Source of the DNA: JBBIPA01 sp963820495
GTDB lineage: Bacteria; Chloroflexota; Dehalococcoidia; GIF9; UBA5629
Length of the DNA stretch: 64,000 bases
Reading direction: 5' to 3'
Assembly (NCBI GenBank): GCA_963820495.1
Contig: CAWGAF010000001.1
Location: forward strand, 868,001 to 932,000
Positions 53,606 through 62,550 of the stretch are shown here, piece after piece (position 1 is the stretch's first letter; every line of letters begins with the position of its first letter). A model generated the notes under the pieces. The model made no database searches and had not been told where the DNA came from. It was given only the letters and a program-made list of their open reading frames with translations. The position numbers and the translations under genes were made by a program.

Positions 53606-54181
53606 TATGTAGTTTTAACTCCTGTATAAATTTTTCCTACCATATAGTAACGCATGAGGCATCCGCCAGTAATCGTGAATGTGGCTGGTTTTACAAAGAC
53701 AGAAGGATGACTTTTGGTCACCCATTAGTATTATCGGTTAACGAGGTGGTTCTAACTTAAGAAGTAGTGCAATTATTGAGGGAGGCCAGGATCACCTTCA
53801 TACCAAGCCCCCCCTAAAATAGGCTACCAGGTTGTGGTGGCGATTTGCACAATCTACTTCGTCGTTAGTGCAATACTAGTATCCCGAGTTAAGACAAGGT
53901 AAATATAAGGAAATCTTTCAATAAAGATTATCTATCCAATTTTAATGAGGATATATTTGAATTTGAAATAACTGACTTGTCCGATGATTGAATTTATTAC
54001 ACGTTTCCAGTCCCTGCTCAAGCCTATAATAATTGACAATAGAAAAGGTGTGTTATATTCTGGGCTGGAATAAAGTGGAAAAGGCATTATCCCCAATAAT
54101 TATCGATTATTCAGACATAATAAAGCAGCATATAACCCCCAGAGAAAGCGACTTGCCATGTTACAGAAAGGATTTTCAGCC
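53606..54181. other. Intergenic, no gene seen
   Basis: About 575 nt. GCAATTATTGAGGGAGGCCA at about 53767 resembles the end of the dispersed ~150-bp repeat, with the upstream part too diverged to align. No coding frame recognised. Confidence 0.35.
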
Positions 54182-56689
54182 ATGTCAGAGCAGGTCTTTA
54201 CAAATCTCGGACACAGTGGTGGTCCATTCTTTGTTCATGTTAAAGATGGTAGGATAGTCCGTGTCCGACCAATGGTATTCCTTGAAAATGAGGAGGTGCC
54301 AACCTGGACTATTGAGGCTGGTGGCAAGGAATTCACCGCGCCCAGGAGGGTAACTCTTGCTCCATTCCATATGGCGGAAAGAGCCAGGGTATATGCCGAG
54401 GACAGAATACTGTACCCAATGAAGAGAGCAAGTTTTAACCCCAACGGGGAAAGGCATCCGGAGAGAAGGGGCAAGGATAACTATGAAAGGATAAGCTGGG
54501 ACGAAGCCCTGGACATAATAGCCAATGAGATAAAAAGGGTCAGGGAGACTTACGGTCCAGCCGCCGTCTCCTATATGAGTTCATCTCACCACAATTCCGG
54601 CAATATAGGTATCCACCGCAGCACCCTGAACCGGTTCTTCAAGCTTCTGGGAAGCACCGACTATTTTGATAACCCAGATAGCTGGGAAGGCTGGATGTGG
54701 GGGGCAGTACATACCTATGGTTTCTACTGGCGGATGGGTCCTCCGGAACAGTTCGACCTGCTTGAGGATGCGCTAAAAAATACTGACTTAATAGTCTTCT
54801 GGTCCTGTGACCCTGATACCACTAGAAGCAACTATGCCGGGCAGGAGACCGCTATCTGGCGACTCTGGCTGAAAGAGCTGGGCAAGAAGATGATTTTCAT
54901 CGACCCCTTCTGTAATTACACCGCTGCTATACAGGCTGACAAGTGGATTGCTCCAAGACCGGGCACTGATGCCGCTATGGCTATGGCTATCGCCTATGTC
55001 TGGATTGAGGAGAGCAGTTACGATAAGAATTACATAGCTGCCCATACTATTGGCTTTGAGGAGTTCAGGAAACAGGTTATGGGGGAGGATGATGGAGTGC
55101 CCAAAACCCCAAAGTGGGCTGAGGAGATATGCGGTATACCGACAAGGGTGATAAAGGCATTAGCCAAGGAGTGGGCATCAAAGAGGACATCGCTGGCGGC
55201 TGGGATGCGGGGTGGCTTGGGTGGTGCCTGCCGGGAGGCTTATGGCCATGAGTGGGCGCGTCTGATGGTGTTGCTCCAGGCAATGCAGGGCTTAGGCAAG
55301 CCCGGAGTCAGTATCTGGGGAGCTACCATGGGTGCTCCAATGAACGCCTATCTCAAATTCCCCGGCTTTGAGCAGGGTGGGATGCAGTTGGTGGCGGATA
55401 AAGTAGCAGTCAACCCGGTAAAACAGCGTATCTATCGGACGCTCTTCCCTGAGGCAATTCTGAATCCTCCAGTTCACTGGCTGGGGGAGGGGTTCTGTAC
55501 CAAGTCACTGGAGCAGCAGTTTATTCCGTATACCTATCCCGAACCGGGCAGTCCAGAGATTAAGATGTTCTATCGCTATGGAGGCTCTTTCATAGGTACA
55601 CTGCCCGAAGGAAAAAGATGGCTTCAGGCTTACCAGAGCCCCAAGCTTGAATTCATTGCTAATCAAGATTGCTGGTGGTGTGGCGAGACAAGATATGCTG
55701 ACATAATTTTACCAGCGTGTACTAATCTGGAAAGAAATGATATCGCCGAATTTTCTAATTGTGGCTGGATGAGCCCCGACACAATTAGCTCATGCAATCA
55801 CCGCATTATCATCTATCAGCAGAAGTGCATTGAGCCTATAGGCGAATCATGGTCTGACTATGCAATCTTCAGCGCCCTAGCCGAGAGGCTGGGCATCAAA
55901 CAGGAGTACACCGAGTGCAAGACGGAGGAGGATTGGATAAAGAAGATGTTTGACTGCTCGGACCTGCCCAAGCATATTTCCTTTGAAGAGTTCAAGAAAA
56001 AGGGATACTTTCTGGTACCCCTACCTGAAGACTATAAACCGACACCTGCCCTGCGCTGGTTCTACGAAGGGAGAAAGTGTGATACTCCCGATTTCAATAA
56101 TCCCAAAAGAGGTACTGCGAAAGGTAAAGAGCTGGCAACGTACAGCGGCAAGATAGAGTTCGTCTCCCAGAGCCTGAAACAGCAATTCCCCGATGATGAA
56201 GAAAGGCCACCAATGCCGCGCTACATTCCTAGCTGGGAGGGACATACCTCTGAACTGGCTAAAAAATATCCTCTTCAATTGATTTCGCCACATCCGCGGT
56301 TTTCCATTCATACACACTTCGACCATACCCCATGGATATGGGATATTCCCCATCAGCGGATGCTCAAGGATGGCTACTATTACCTCACCACCCGCATCCA
56401 TCCGATGGATGCGGAAGCTCGGGGCATAAGTAATGGGGACATCATTAAGCTGTATAATGACCGAGCGGAGGTGTTGGGCATAGCCTATATCACCGAAAGA
56501 GTGCGTCCTGGTGTAATCCACGCCTATGAGGCTTCAGCGAAATACGACCCGATAGAACCGGGCAAGCCAGGGAGCATAGACAGGGCTGGATGTGTGAATC
56601 TGCTAGCTTCTAATCGCATGATATCGAAGAATGCGTATGGGTTTGCGCCCAACTCCTGTCTGGTTGAGGTCTCAAAGTGGGAGGTATAA
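54182..56689 (+). CDS. Pyrogallol-phloroglucinol transhydroxylase-like Mo-bisMGD enzyme, large subunit
   Basis: 835 aa from the ATG 54182, chosen because AGAAAGGA lies 9 nt upstream and this start aligns with the known transhydroxylase start; the frame is also open from 54158. There is no N-terminal 4Fe-4S motif, as in the Pelobacter transhydroxylase. Matches recalled from that enzyme include STDYFDNPDSWEGWMWG, PEQFDLLEDALK, AADKW-type RPGTDAAMAMAIAYVW and LAAGMRGGLGGACREAYG. Active-site residues appear conserved: H136 (SSHH), D166 and S167 (NPDSW, the Ser being the Mo ligand). No iron-sulfur small subunit adjoins it. The enzyme class moves a hydroxyl between phenols. The downstream hydrolases suggest a phenolic catabolic role. 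Confidence 0.85.
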   Translation: MSEQVFTNLGHSGGPFFVHVKDGRIVRVRPMVFLENEEVPTWTIEAGGKEFTAPRRVTLAPFHMAERARVYAEDRILYPMKRASFNPNGERHPERRGKDNYERISWDEALDIIANEIKRVRETYGPAAVSYMSSSHHNSGNIGIHRSTLNRFFKLLGSTDYFDNPDSWEGWMWGAVHTYGFYWRMGPPEQFDLLEDALKNTDLIVFWSCDPDTTRSNYAGQETAIWRLWLKELGKKMIFIDPFCNYTAAIQADKWIAPRPGTDAAMAMAIAYVWIEESSYDKNYIAAHTIGFEEFRKQVMGEDDGVPKTPKWAEEICGIPTRVIKALAKEWASKRTSLAAGMRGGLGGACREAYGHEWARLMVLLQAMQGLGKPGVSIWGATMGAPMNAYLKFPGFEQGGMQLVADKVAVNPVKQRIYRTLFPEAILNPPVHWLGEGFCTKSLEQQFIPYTYPEPGSPEIKMFYRYGGSFIGTLPEGKRWLQAYQSPKLEFIANQDCWWCGETRYADIILPACTNLERNDIAEFSNCGWMSPDTISSCNHRIIIYQQKCIEPIGESWSDYAIFSALAERLGIKQEYTECKTEEDWIKKMFDCSDLPKHISFEEFKKKGYFLVPLPEDYKPTPALRWFYEGRKCDTPDFNNPKRGTAKGKELATYSGKIEFVSQSLKQQFPDDEERPPMPRYIPSWEGHTSELAKKYPLQLISPHPRFSIHTHFDHTPWIWDIPHQRMLKDGYYYLTTRIHPMDAEARGISNGDIIKLYNDRAEVLGIAYITERVRPGVIHAYEASAKYDPIEPGKPGSIDRAGCVNLLASNRMISKNAYGFAPNSCLVEVSKWEV

Positions 56690-56713
56690 AAATAAAGAAT
56701 TGGAGGAATTTAA

Positions 56714-57505
56714 ATGAGAATAATTGATGCGCATGTGCACTTGGACCGGGTGGCTGGCGAGGATATTATGAGGATGGCCTGGGGTGGAGTAGAGGTGGGC
56801 ATTGTACCCACCCCTCACCTGATGAGTGGGCTGTTCTATCATGAGACGGTGATACAATTGTGGGAGAAGACTTTGGGCTACATAGTGGAATATGCTGCTT
56901 CCATGGGCATCGATTGTTATGTTACCCTTGCTGTGCCGTTCTATGGTCTGAACAAAGAAGGTTATTCCGAATGCCTCAAGGCTCTCCCCAGCTACTTAAA
57001 GGAGAAGCGGGTGATCGGTATCGGTGAAATTGGTCTGGACAACGGTAATGACCACGAGGTGGGTCTTTTTAAAGACCAGCTGGCTATAGCCAAAGAGCAC
57101 AGTCTGCCGGTGATAGTACATACACCGACTCCTCGAGAACCCCAGGTCTCGAAATTAACCGACCAAGTGCTGGATGTGCTCAAGAAGGAGAAATTCCCGC
57201 TGGACAGAGCCGTTATAGACCATACGGGAAAGAACACCTTTGGGACTCGTATAAATTCAGGCTGCGTGACCGGACTGAGCATATGCTATGACAAGCTAAC
57301 AGCAGAAGAAGCAGCGGAGCTGATTATCAATAACCCCGATAAGAGAGATAAGATAGTTCTTGGTTCCGAGCTGGGATATGGCGGTGCCGGTCACTTATCC
57401 TTGGTGAAGGTAGCCTGGGCGATGAGAATGAGTGGCATGGCAAGAAAAGAGATTGAGCGTGTCACCTGGGACAACGCTAAGAGGGTGTTCAATCTGCCAG
57501 TCTAG
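56714..57505 (+). CDS. TatD-like metal-dependent hydrolase
   Basis: 263 aa with a TIM-barrel metal-hydrolase pattern: IIDAHVHLD at the N-terminus (H-x-H), IGIGEIGLD near 102 (metal Glu), PVIVHTP near 135 and AVIDHTG near 170 (His ligands). The final metal Asp found in TatD is replaced by Glu in LGSELGYG. GGAGG precedes the ATG, and the gene starts 24 nt after the transhydroxylase-like gene. Its substrate is probably a small lactone, amide or phenolic intermediate, which is inferred from context. Confidence 0.8.
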   Translation: MRIIDAHVHLDRVAGEDIMRMAWGGVEVGIVPTPHLMSGLFYHETVIQLWEKTLGYIVEYAASMGIDCYVTLAVPFYGLNKEGYSECLKALPSYLKEKRVIGIGEIGLDNGNDHEVGLFKDQLAIAKEHSLPVIVHTPTPREPQVSKLTDQVLDVLKKEKFPLDRAVIDHTGKNTFGTRINSGCVTGLSICYDKLTAEEAAELIINNPDKRDKIVLGSELGYGGAGHLSLVKVAWAMRMSGMARKEIERVTWDNAKRVFNLPV

Positions 57506-57600
57506 TGACCAATAGCCTAGTTGTCGTCAAGATGGGCAAATATGTAGACATCTTAACCACAATATGTATTTTGAAATATGAGGTGAAAGGTAAGTATTTA

Positions 57601-58602
57601 ATGAAAATCGATATATTTACACATATCCTACCCCCCAAATACAAAGATGCTCTGCTGAAAAATGCTCCACCTGGAATGGATATAATCACTAATATCAGCG
57701 TTACGCCCACCGTCTACGATTTAGACCGCCGATTTGAAATTATGGATCGGTTCGAATCAAAGCAGGTATTGACCATCGCCGCACCATCTATTGAAGAGGT
57801 AGCTGATACTAGAACATCACCAGATTTGGCAAGAATCGCCAATGACGGTTTAGCGGAACTGGTAAATAAATATCCAGACAGATTTGTCGCTGGAGTTGCT
57901 AGCTTACCCATAAACAATATAGATGCTTCCCTGAAAGAGATCGATCGTGCCATTAAAGATTTAAAGCTCAAGGGCATCCAGATATTAACCCCCTCCAACA
58001 ATAAACCCCTGGACTTACCTGAGTTTCTTCCTATATACGAAAAAATGGCACAGTATGACCTCCCTATCTGGATTCATCCCCGTCGGGGAGAGAAATACCC
58101 TGATTACCTTACCGAAAAAGAATCTAAATATCGCATTTACAGCGTTTTTGGCTGGCCATTTGAGACCACAGTAGCCATGACACGCATCGTTTTCAGCGGC
58201 ATATTGGAGAAATACCCAAACTTGAAATTCATTACCCATCATTGTGGTGGCATGATACCCTTCTTCCGGGAAAGACTGATTGGTTCTTACGAACGCATTT
58301 TCCAGGACATCGGAGATAACGTGAATAGTGGATTGAGTGAACACCATATCAATTACTTTAAGAAGTTCTATAATGACACGGCTATTAATGGCAATACTTC
58401 GGCTCTGATGTGCGCCTATGAGTTATGGGGTGCTGACCACCTGCTCTTCGGTACGGATATGCCTTTTGATACCGAGCTAGGTGCTCGGAACCTGAGACAG
58501 GTCAGCCAGGCAATTGAAAAAATGACGATTACTCAGGCAGAGAAACAAAAAATATTTTACGGAAATGCCATTAAGTTACTAGGCTTGCCAACTTACCATT
58601 AA
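57601..58602 (+). CDS. Amidohydrolase-2 family protein (ACMSD/resorcylate-decarboxylase-like)
   Basis: 333 aa from the ATG 57601; the frame is open back to 57505 but the added segment is not family-like. WIHPRRG, FITHHCGGMIPFF (His ligand) and LLFGTDMPFD (Asp ligand) are the amidohydrolase-2 signatures. The first metal-binding motif reads D-I-F-T-H, so one of the usual His (or Glu) ligands is Phe. Family members decarboxylate aromatic or muconate acids without oxygen. Its position directly after the transhydroxylase-like gene suggests a decarboxylase for hydroxybenzoates. Confidence 0.8.
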   Translation: MKIDIFTHILPPKYKDALLKNAPPGMDIITNISVTPTVYDLDRRFEIMDRFESKQVLTIAAPSIEEVADTRTSPDLARIANDGLAELVNKYPDRFVAGVASLPINNIDASLKEIDRAIKDLKLKGIQILTPSNNKPLDLPEFLPIYEKMAQYDLPIWIHPRRGEKYPDYLTEKESKYRIYSVFGWPFETTVAMTRIVFSGILEKYPNLKFITHHCGGMIPFFRERLIGSYERIFQDIGDNVNSGLSEHHINYFKKFYNDTAINGNTSALMCAYELWGADHLLFGTDMPFDTELGARNLRQVSQAIEKMTITQAEKQKIFYGNAIKLLGLPTYH

Positions 58603-58762
58603 AACAATCGATAGTAATTAAAAAAGTAGTGAGACTATAGATCTCACATTTGTGGAGGTGAGGAAGATGTAAAAAGGTCAGATACATGCAGAAGAAGGGC
58701 ACTATACATAAAATAAAAACAGAGCTTTTGCCAAACTAATAATACAAAAAGGAGTAGAAGAC

Positions 58763-59587
58763 ATGGGCTTAAAAATAAAGGCGTTACATATTGGCGATGT
58801 AGGGTTAGATTGGAGTTGGCTGCTCTTGGCTTTCAATGAAGGGAGAAAGACTTGGATACCGATAAATTCTTTCCTAATATTGGGCGCCGAAAAGCCGATA
58901 CTTGTTGATACAGGTGCTCGTATAGTACCAGGAATGAATGAAGCACTTAAGGAATCAGTAGGGATGGACCAATGTTTCCTAGCTACACCGGAGCAAGATA
59001 TTGTGAAGCGTCTCCGGGAGGAGGGGATTCAGCCTGAAGATGTGGGATACATAACCCACACCCACCTAGACATTGAGCACGCAGGACATGATGATCTGTT
59101 TCCGAATGCTAAGATAATACTACAGAGACGAGAGATGGCTTACGCCGGAGCAAACTACACGGGACACTGTCCTGATTTTCCTTGGTTCGCAAACAACGTT
59201 AACAGAATAGATTTCATCGATGGGGACATAGAATTGTTCCCAGGGATAAAGTTCGTATTGTCTCCTGGTCATACTGGGGGGCATCAGCATATTGAAGTTG
59301 AGACGGAGAATGGAAGGGCAATATTGTGTGGAGATACCGTTTATGACATCCCCATGCAATTAGAGGGAAAGCACCCGAGCGGCACAATATGGCCCCCTGG
59401 TAACTTATTTAGCTGGGAACAATTGATGTGGCAATTACGCAAGATGAAGTTTGAGCTAGAGAGGGGAAGCCTTATTCTGCCAGCTCACGCATACGAAGTA
59501 TATGATCGATATGGGCTTGGAAAGAGGCTGGGAAATAAGAGGAAGGACTATAAAGGCTTCGATAGTTATGACAGTCCTGTGGAATAA
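58763..59587 (+). CDS. MBL-fold hydrolase, N-acyl-homoserine-lactonase-like
   Basis: 274 aa behind AAGGAG. The MBL fold is evident: NSFLILGAEKPILVDTGA, a histidine-rich loop THTHLDIEHAGHDDLFPNAK, the third His in SPGHTGGH and Asp in ILCGDTVYD, and the final H in LPAHAYE. The loop differs from the canonical H-x-H-x-D-H: either two residues are inserted (H-T-H-L-D-I-E-H) or H-L-D-I-E-H replaces it. Lactonases and other esterases share this fold; a ring-cleavage lactone is possible. Confidence 0.8.
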   Translation: MGLKIKALHIGDVGLDWSWLLLAFNEGRKTWIPINSFLILGAEKPILVDTGARIVPGMNEALKESVGMDQCFLATPEQDIVKRLREEGIQPEDVGYITHTHLDIEHAGHDDLFPNAKIILQRREMAYAGANYTGHCPDFPWFANNVNRIDFIDGDIELFPGIKFVLSPGHTGGHQHIEVETENGRAILCGDTVYDIPMQLEGKHPSGTIWPPGNLFSWEQLMWQLRKMKFELERGSLILPAHAYEVYDRYGLGKRLGNKRKDYKGFDSYDSPVE

Positions 59588-59615
59588 AAGTACCTTCCAT
59601 TAGATTAGTATATAG

Positions 59616-59750
59616 AACAAGAAAGAGAAGGGCAAACTGGCAGATATTATTGTTGTTGAGGGAAATCCAGCTAAGAATATTGCCGATGCCAAGAAAATCA
59701 AACTGGTAATGAAAGACGGTAAGATTATGCTTGATAAGCTGTTGGCCTAG
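59616..59750 (+). pseudogene. Amidohydrolase C-terminal remnant
   Basis: Reading from 59631: G-K-L-A-D-I-I-V-V-E-G-N-P then I-K-L-V-M-K-D-G-K-I, the standard last beta-strands of metal-dependent amidohydrolases of the imidazolonepropionase/dihydroorotase type. Only ~40 codons remain, with a TAG in frame just upstream. It shows that another hydrolase once belonged to this cluster. Confidence 0.75.
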
Positions 59751-59818
59751 AGCATGGCAAAATCAGCTTCAATTCCCTTAAATACGCTAAAACCGAATAT
59801 TGAGGAGACATAGCTGCT

Positions 59819-61705
59819 ATGGTAATACCAACTTGTTACGCAGGTAAGGTTCTTTTTGTCGACCTGAACAAAAGTAGCATCAGGGAGGAAACGCTCTCAG
59901 AGCAAATCTACCGAGATTATATCGGTGGTACTGGCCTGGGTGTCAGAATTCTCTACGAACGGATGAAACCAAAGGCAGACCCTCTGGGACCGGATAACAT
60001 GCTGGGCTTTCTTACTGGCCCCTTCGTGGCAGCACCCGTGCCAGGTGGTGGCAGATATACGGTGGTGACCAAATCACCCACTACCGGTGCCTGGGCTGAC
60101 TCCAGTTCAGGCGGTTTCTGGGGGCCAGAGCTAAAATGGGCTGGCTACGATGCCCTATTCATCTCGGGTAAAAGCTCTAAGCCTGTGTATCTACTTATCT
60201 CTGGCGGTAAATCTGAACTTAAAGACGCTTCAAAGCTCTGGGGTAAAGATACTTCTGATACCGAGGCCACATTACAGAAAGATCTGGGAGAACCCAAGGC
60301 TGTAGTTTCCTGCATTGGCCCGGCTGGTGAGTCGCTGTCGCTGATTGCTGGCATAGTAAATGATGGCGGTAGAATTGCGGCTCGCGGGGGTGTGGGCGCA
60401 GTGATGGGTTCCAAAAAGCTGAAGGCAATTGTCATTCAGAACACACAGGCAAAGAAGAAGATAATGGCCGCCGATGCCAGTAAACTGAAGGAAGCACGCG
60501 AAGCGTTTCTAAAAAGCCTGAATAGCAGCAAGTTCCACCAGGGGCTCACCGCAGCCGGTACTGGTGGTGGCAACAGCTTCCTGGTATCTATTGGCGACAG
60601 CCCTACCAAGAACTGGAACTTGAGCGGTCTGGACTCTATGCCTACCTGCACTAATCTGGATGCCGCCAACATGGATAAATACAAGCTTGACAGCTATGGT
60701 TGTCATGCCTGCCCGGTGAGATGCGGCGCTCTGATTAAGGTAGAGAAAGGAGCCTTTGCTACCAAAGGTGAAGTGCACCGACCGGAATATGAAAGCATTG
60801 CTGCTTTGGGCAATATGTGCCTCAACGATAACCTTGAGTCCGTAATCAAGGCTAACGAGCTGTGCAACCTCTATGGCATGGACACCATGGCTGTGGGCGG
60901 CATTATCGCCTTTGCCATGGAATGCTACGAAAATGGCATTATCACCAAGAAAGATACCGATGGCACCGAGCTTACCTGGGGCAATGGTGCTGCTGTAGTT
61001 GCCCTTGCTGAAAAGATAGGCAAACGTCAAGGCTTCGGCGAGGTGCTCGCTGACGGTGTAGCCAAAGCCGCAGAGCGCATCGGCAAAGGTTCTGAACAAT
61101 ATGCCATGCATGTAGGTAGACATCGTATACCTTACCATGACCCGCGCAATAGCCCGGCTCTTGGCGCCACCTTTATTTACGATGCCCAGCCGGCCTGTCA
61201 CATGGAGAGCCATGGCAATCGCTTGCTTGAAGCTGGTGTTTCTCTGGGGCCAGACCCATTACTTCAGGCACCTAAATTGGAGATATACGACGACTTTGAC
61301 AAGAAAGGGCCTATGTTTACCATTGGGGCTGCCTATTTTCAACTGCTCTCCTCCGCAGGTATGTGCGCTCTTTATACAATTCGCCTAGGTATTCCCGCGG
61401 TTGAGTTGCTGGCTCCGCTCACCGGCTGGAATATGGACTGGAATGAGGGGCTCAAGACAGGGCGCAGGATTCTTACGTTGAGACAGGCCTTCAATGTACG
61501 TGAGGGTATCACCCCTGATATGTTCGAATTGCCTAGGAGGGTCACAGTACCACATAAGGTTGGACCGGCCACTGGGGCTGTCATAGATTATGAGGCACTG
61601 AAGAAGGGGTACTTCGAGGCAATGGGTTGGGAGCTCAAAACTGGAAAAATCGCTGCCCAAACGCTAACTGAACTGGGATTGAAAAATTTAGTTAACATAG
61701 AGTAA
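59819..61705 (+). CDS. Aldehyde:ferredoxin oxidoreductase (tungsten AOR family)
   Basis: 628 aa. The N-terminal domain begins YAGKVLFVDLNKSSIREE, and AOR motifs include GGRYTVVTKSPTTGAWADSS and CIGPAGE. 4Fe-4S ligands are C295-x2-C298-x3-C302 (CHACPVRC) and C516 (SSAGMCALYT). AORs oxidise aldehydes to acids (or reduce acids) with ferredoxin and a W-bispterin cofactor. Length is normal. It is downstream of the phenolic-type hydrolases, and could oxidise a ring-cleavage or side-chain aldehyde. GAGGAG is about 12 nt before the ATG. Confidence 0.93.
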   Translation: MVIPTCYAGKVLFVDLNKSSIREETLSEQIYRDYIGGTGLGVRILYERMKPKADPLGPDNMLGFLTGPFVAAPVPGGGRYTVVTKSPTTGAWADSSSGGFWGPELKWAGYDALFISGKSSKPVYLLISGGKSELKDASKLWGKDTSDTEATLQKDLGEPKAVVSCIGPAGESLSLIAGIVNDGGRIAARGGVGAVMGSKKLKAIVIQNTQAKKKIMAADASKLKEAREAFLKSLNSSKFHQGLTAAGTGGGNSFLVSIGDSPTKNWNLSGLDSMPTCTNLDAANMDKYKLDSYGCHACPVRCGALIKVEKGAFATKGEVHRPEYESIAALGNMCLNDNLESVIKANELCNLYGMDTMAVGGIIAFAMECYENGIITKKDTDGTELTWGNGAAVVALAEKIGKRQGFGEVLADGVAKAAERIGKGSEQYAMHVGRHRIPYHDPRNSPALGATFIYDAQPACHMESHGNRLLEAGVSLGPDPLLQAPKLEIYDDFDKKGPMFTIGAAYFQLLSSAGMCALYTIRLGIPAVELLAPLTGWNMDWNEGLKTGRRILTLRQAFNVREGITPDMFELPRRVTVPHKVGPATGAVIDYEALKKGYFEAMGWELKTGKIAAQTLTELGLKNLVNIE

Positions 61706-61746
61706 GTTAAAAATTCCCCGGGTATCTACTACCAGAATAAAATAGT

Positions 61747-61777
61747 AAAAAGAGAGGGTGTGACACCCTCTCTTTTT
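61747..61777. terminator. Bidirectional intrinsic terminator
   Basis: 14-bp perfect arms at 61747-61760 and 61764-61777 (AAAAAGAGAGGGTG and its complement) with loop TGA. The arms carry A5/T5 tracts, so it works for both converging genes (AOR and 61808). Confidence 0.9.
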
Positions 61778-61807
61778 ATTCCCAATCCAGCCATTTCTTT
61801 ACCTAGC

Positions 61808-62437
61808 TTATTGAGGCGGAGGAATTGGCATAGGGAAATCGGGAAGAGAACCGGGACAAGGAGGACCATCAGGCTTTGGTAAGGGAATATCCGGCCTTGA
61901 CTTTAACCATTCCTCGAATTTTTGCGGATCAGCCTTGGGATCTGGTCTGGCTGCTTCCCACGTCTTGAGTTGGTCAGCTTGCTCTTGTGTTATTTTGCTA
62001 TCTTGAACCAGCTTGCCTAGCATTTCATCCATGTTCGGTGGTGGGCCAGGCGGGTTCGGCGGTGGGCCAGGCGGCTCCATGAATGGTACATCCGGCCTTG
62101 ACTTTAACCATTCCTCGAATTTTTGCGGATCAGCCTTCGGGTCTGGCTTTGCTGTTTCCCATGTCTTAAGTTGGTCAGCTTGCTCCTGTGTTAGTTTGCC
62201 GTCTTGAACGAGCTTGTCTAACCGCTGTGTCTCAAATTCAGTCCGTGCCTGACTAAAAGCATCGGCAAGTTTCTGCTGGTCGATGCCCAAAATCTGGGCA
62301 ACTCTAGCTAGAATGTCTTGATTTGGATCATGACCATCATTTCCATTCTGAGCTAATACGACTCCAGCCATAATGCTAAACAATAACAAGACTGCTAGCA
62401 CCGGAACCAGAATAAGGAATCTTTTAGTTTTGTACAT
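61808..62437 (-). CDS. Secreted proline-rich protein with two tandem 42-aa repeats
   Basis: 209 aa from the ATG 62437, behind GGAGGTGAAA; an open frame to 62512 is less likely. Signal peptide ends near GVVLA. The N-terminal domain ILARVAQILGIDQQKLADAF resembles DUF2680-type helical domains, followed by two near-identical segments beginning KLVQD and ending EEWLKSRPD, separated by a Pro/Gly-rich linker. The C-terminus is Pro-rich. Probably extracytoplasmic; function unknown. Confidence 0.7.
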   Translation of the reverse strand: MYKTKRFLILVPVLAVLLLFSIMAGVVLAQNGNDGHDPNQDILARVAQILGIDQQKLADAFSQARTEFETQRLDKLVQDGKLTQEQADQLKTWETAKPDPKADPQKFEEWLKSRPDVPFMEPPGPPPNPPGPPPNMDEMLGKLVQDSKITQEQADQLKTWEAARPDPKADPQKFEEWLKSRPDIPLPKPDGPPCPGSLPDFPMPIPPPQ

Positions 62438-62550
62438 ACATTTCACCTCCTTTCTTTCATAAATATAATTGGTATGAGCTTTCGTTTGATTAAATTTCAC
62501 TCGCAATTTCATCCCTGCGACGTTGTACCATTAATCAAAACAAAGCAGAA

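Noticed and set aside
60509..61213. 234-codon minus-strand frame
   Set aside because: It is a shadow of the AOR gene, with no domain or start signal.
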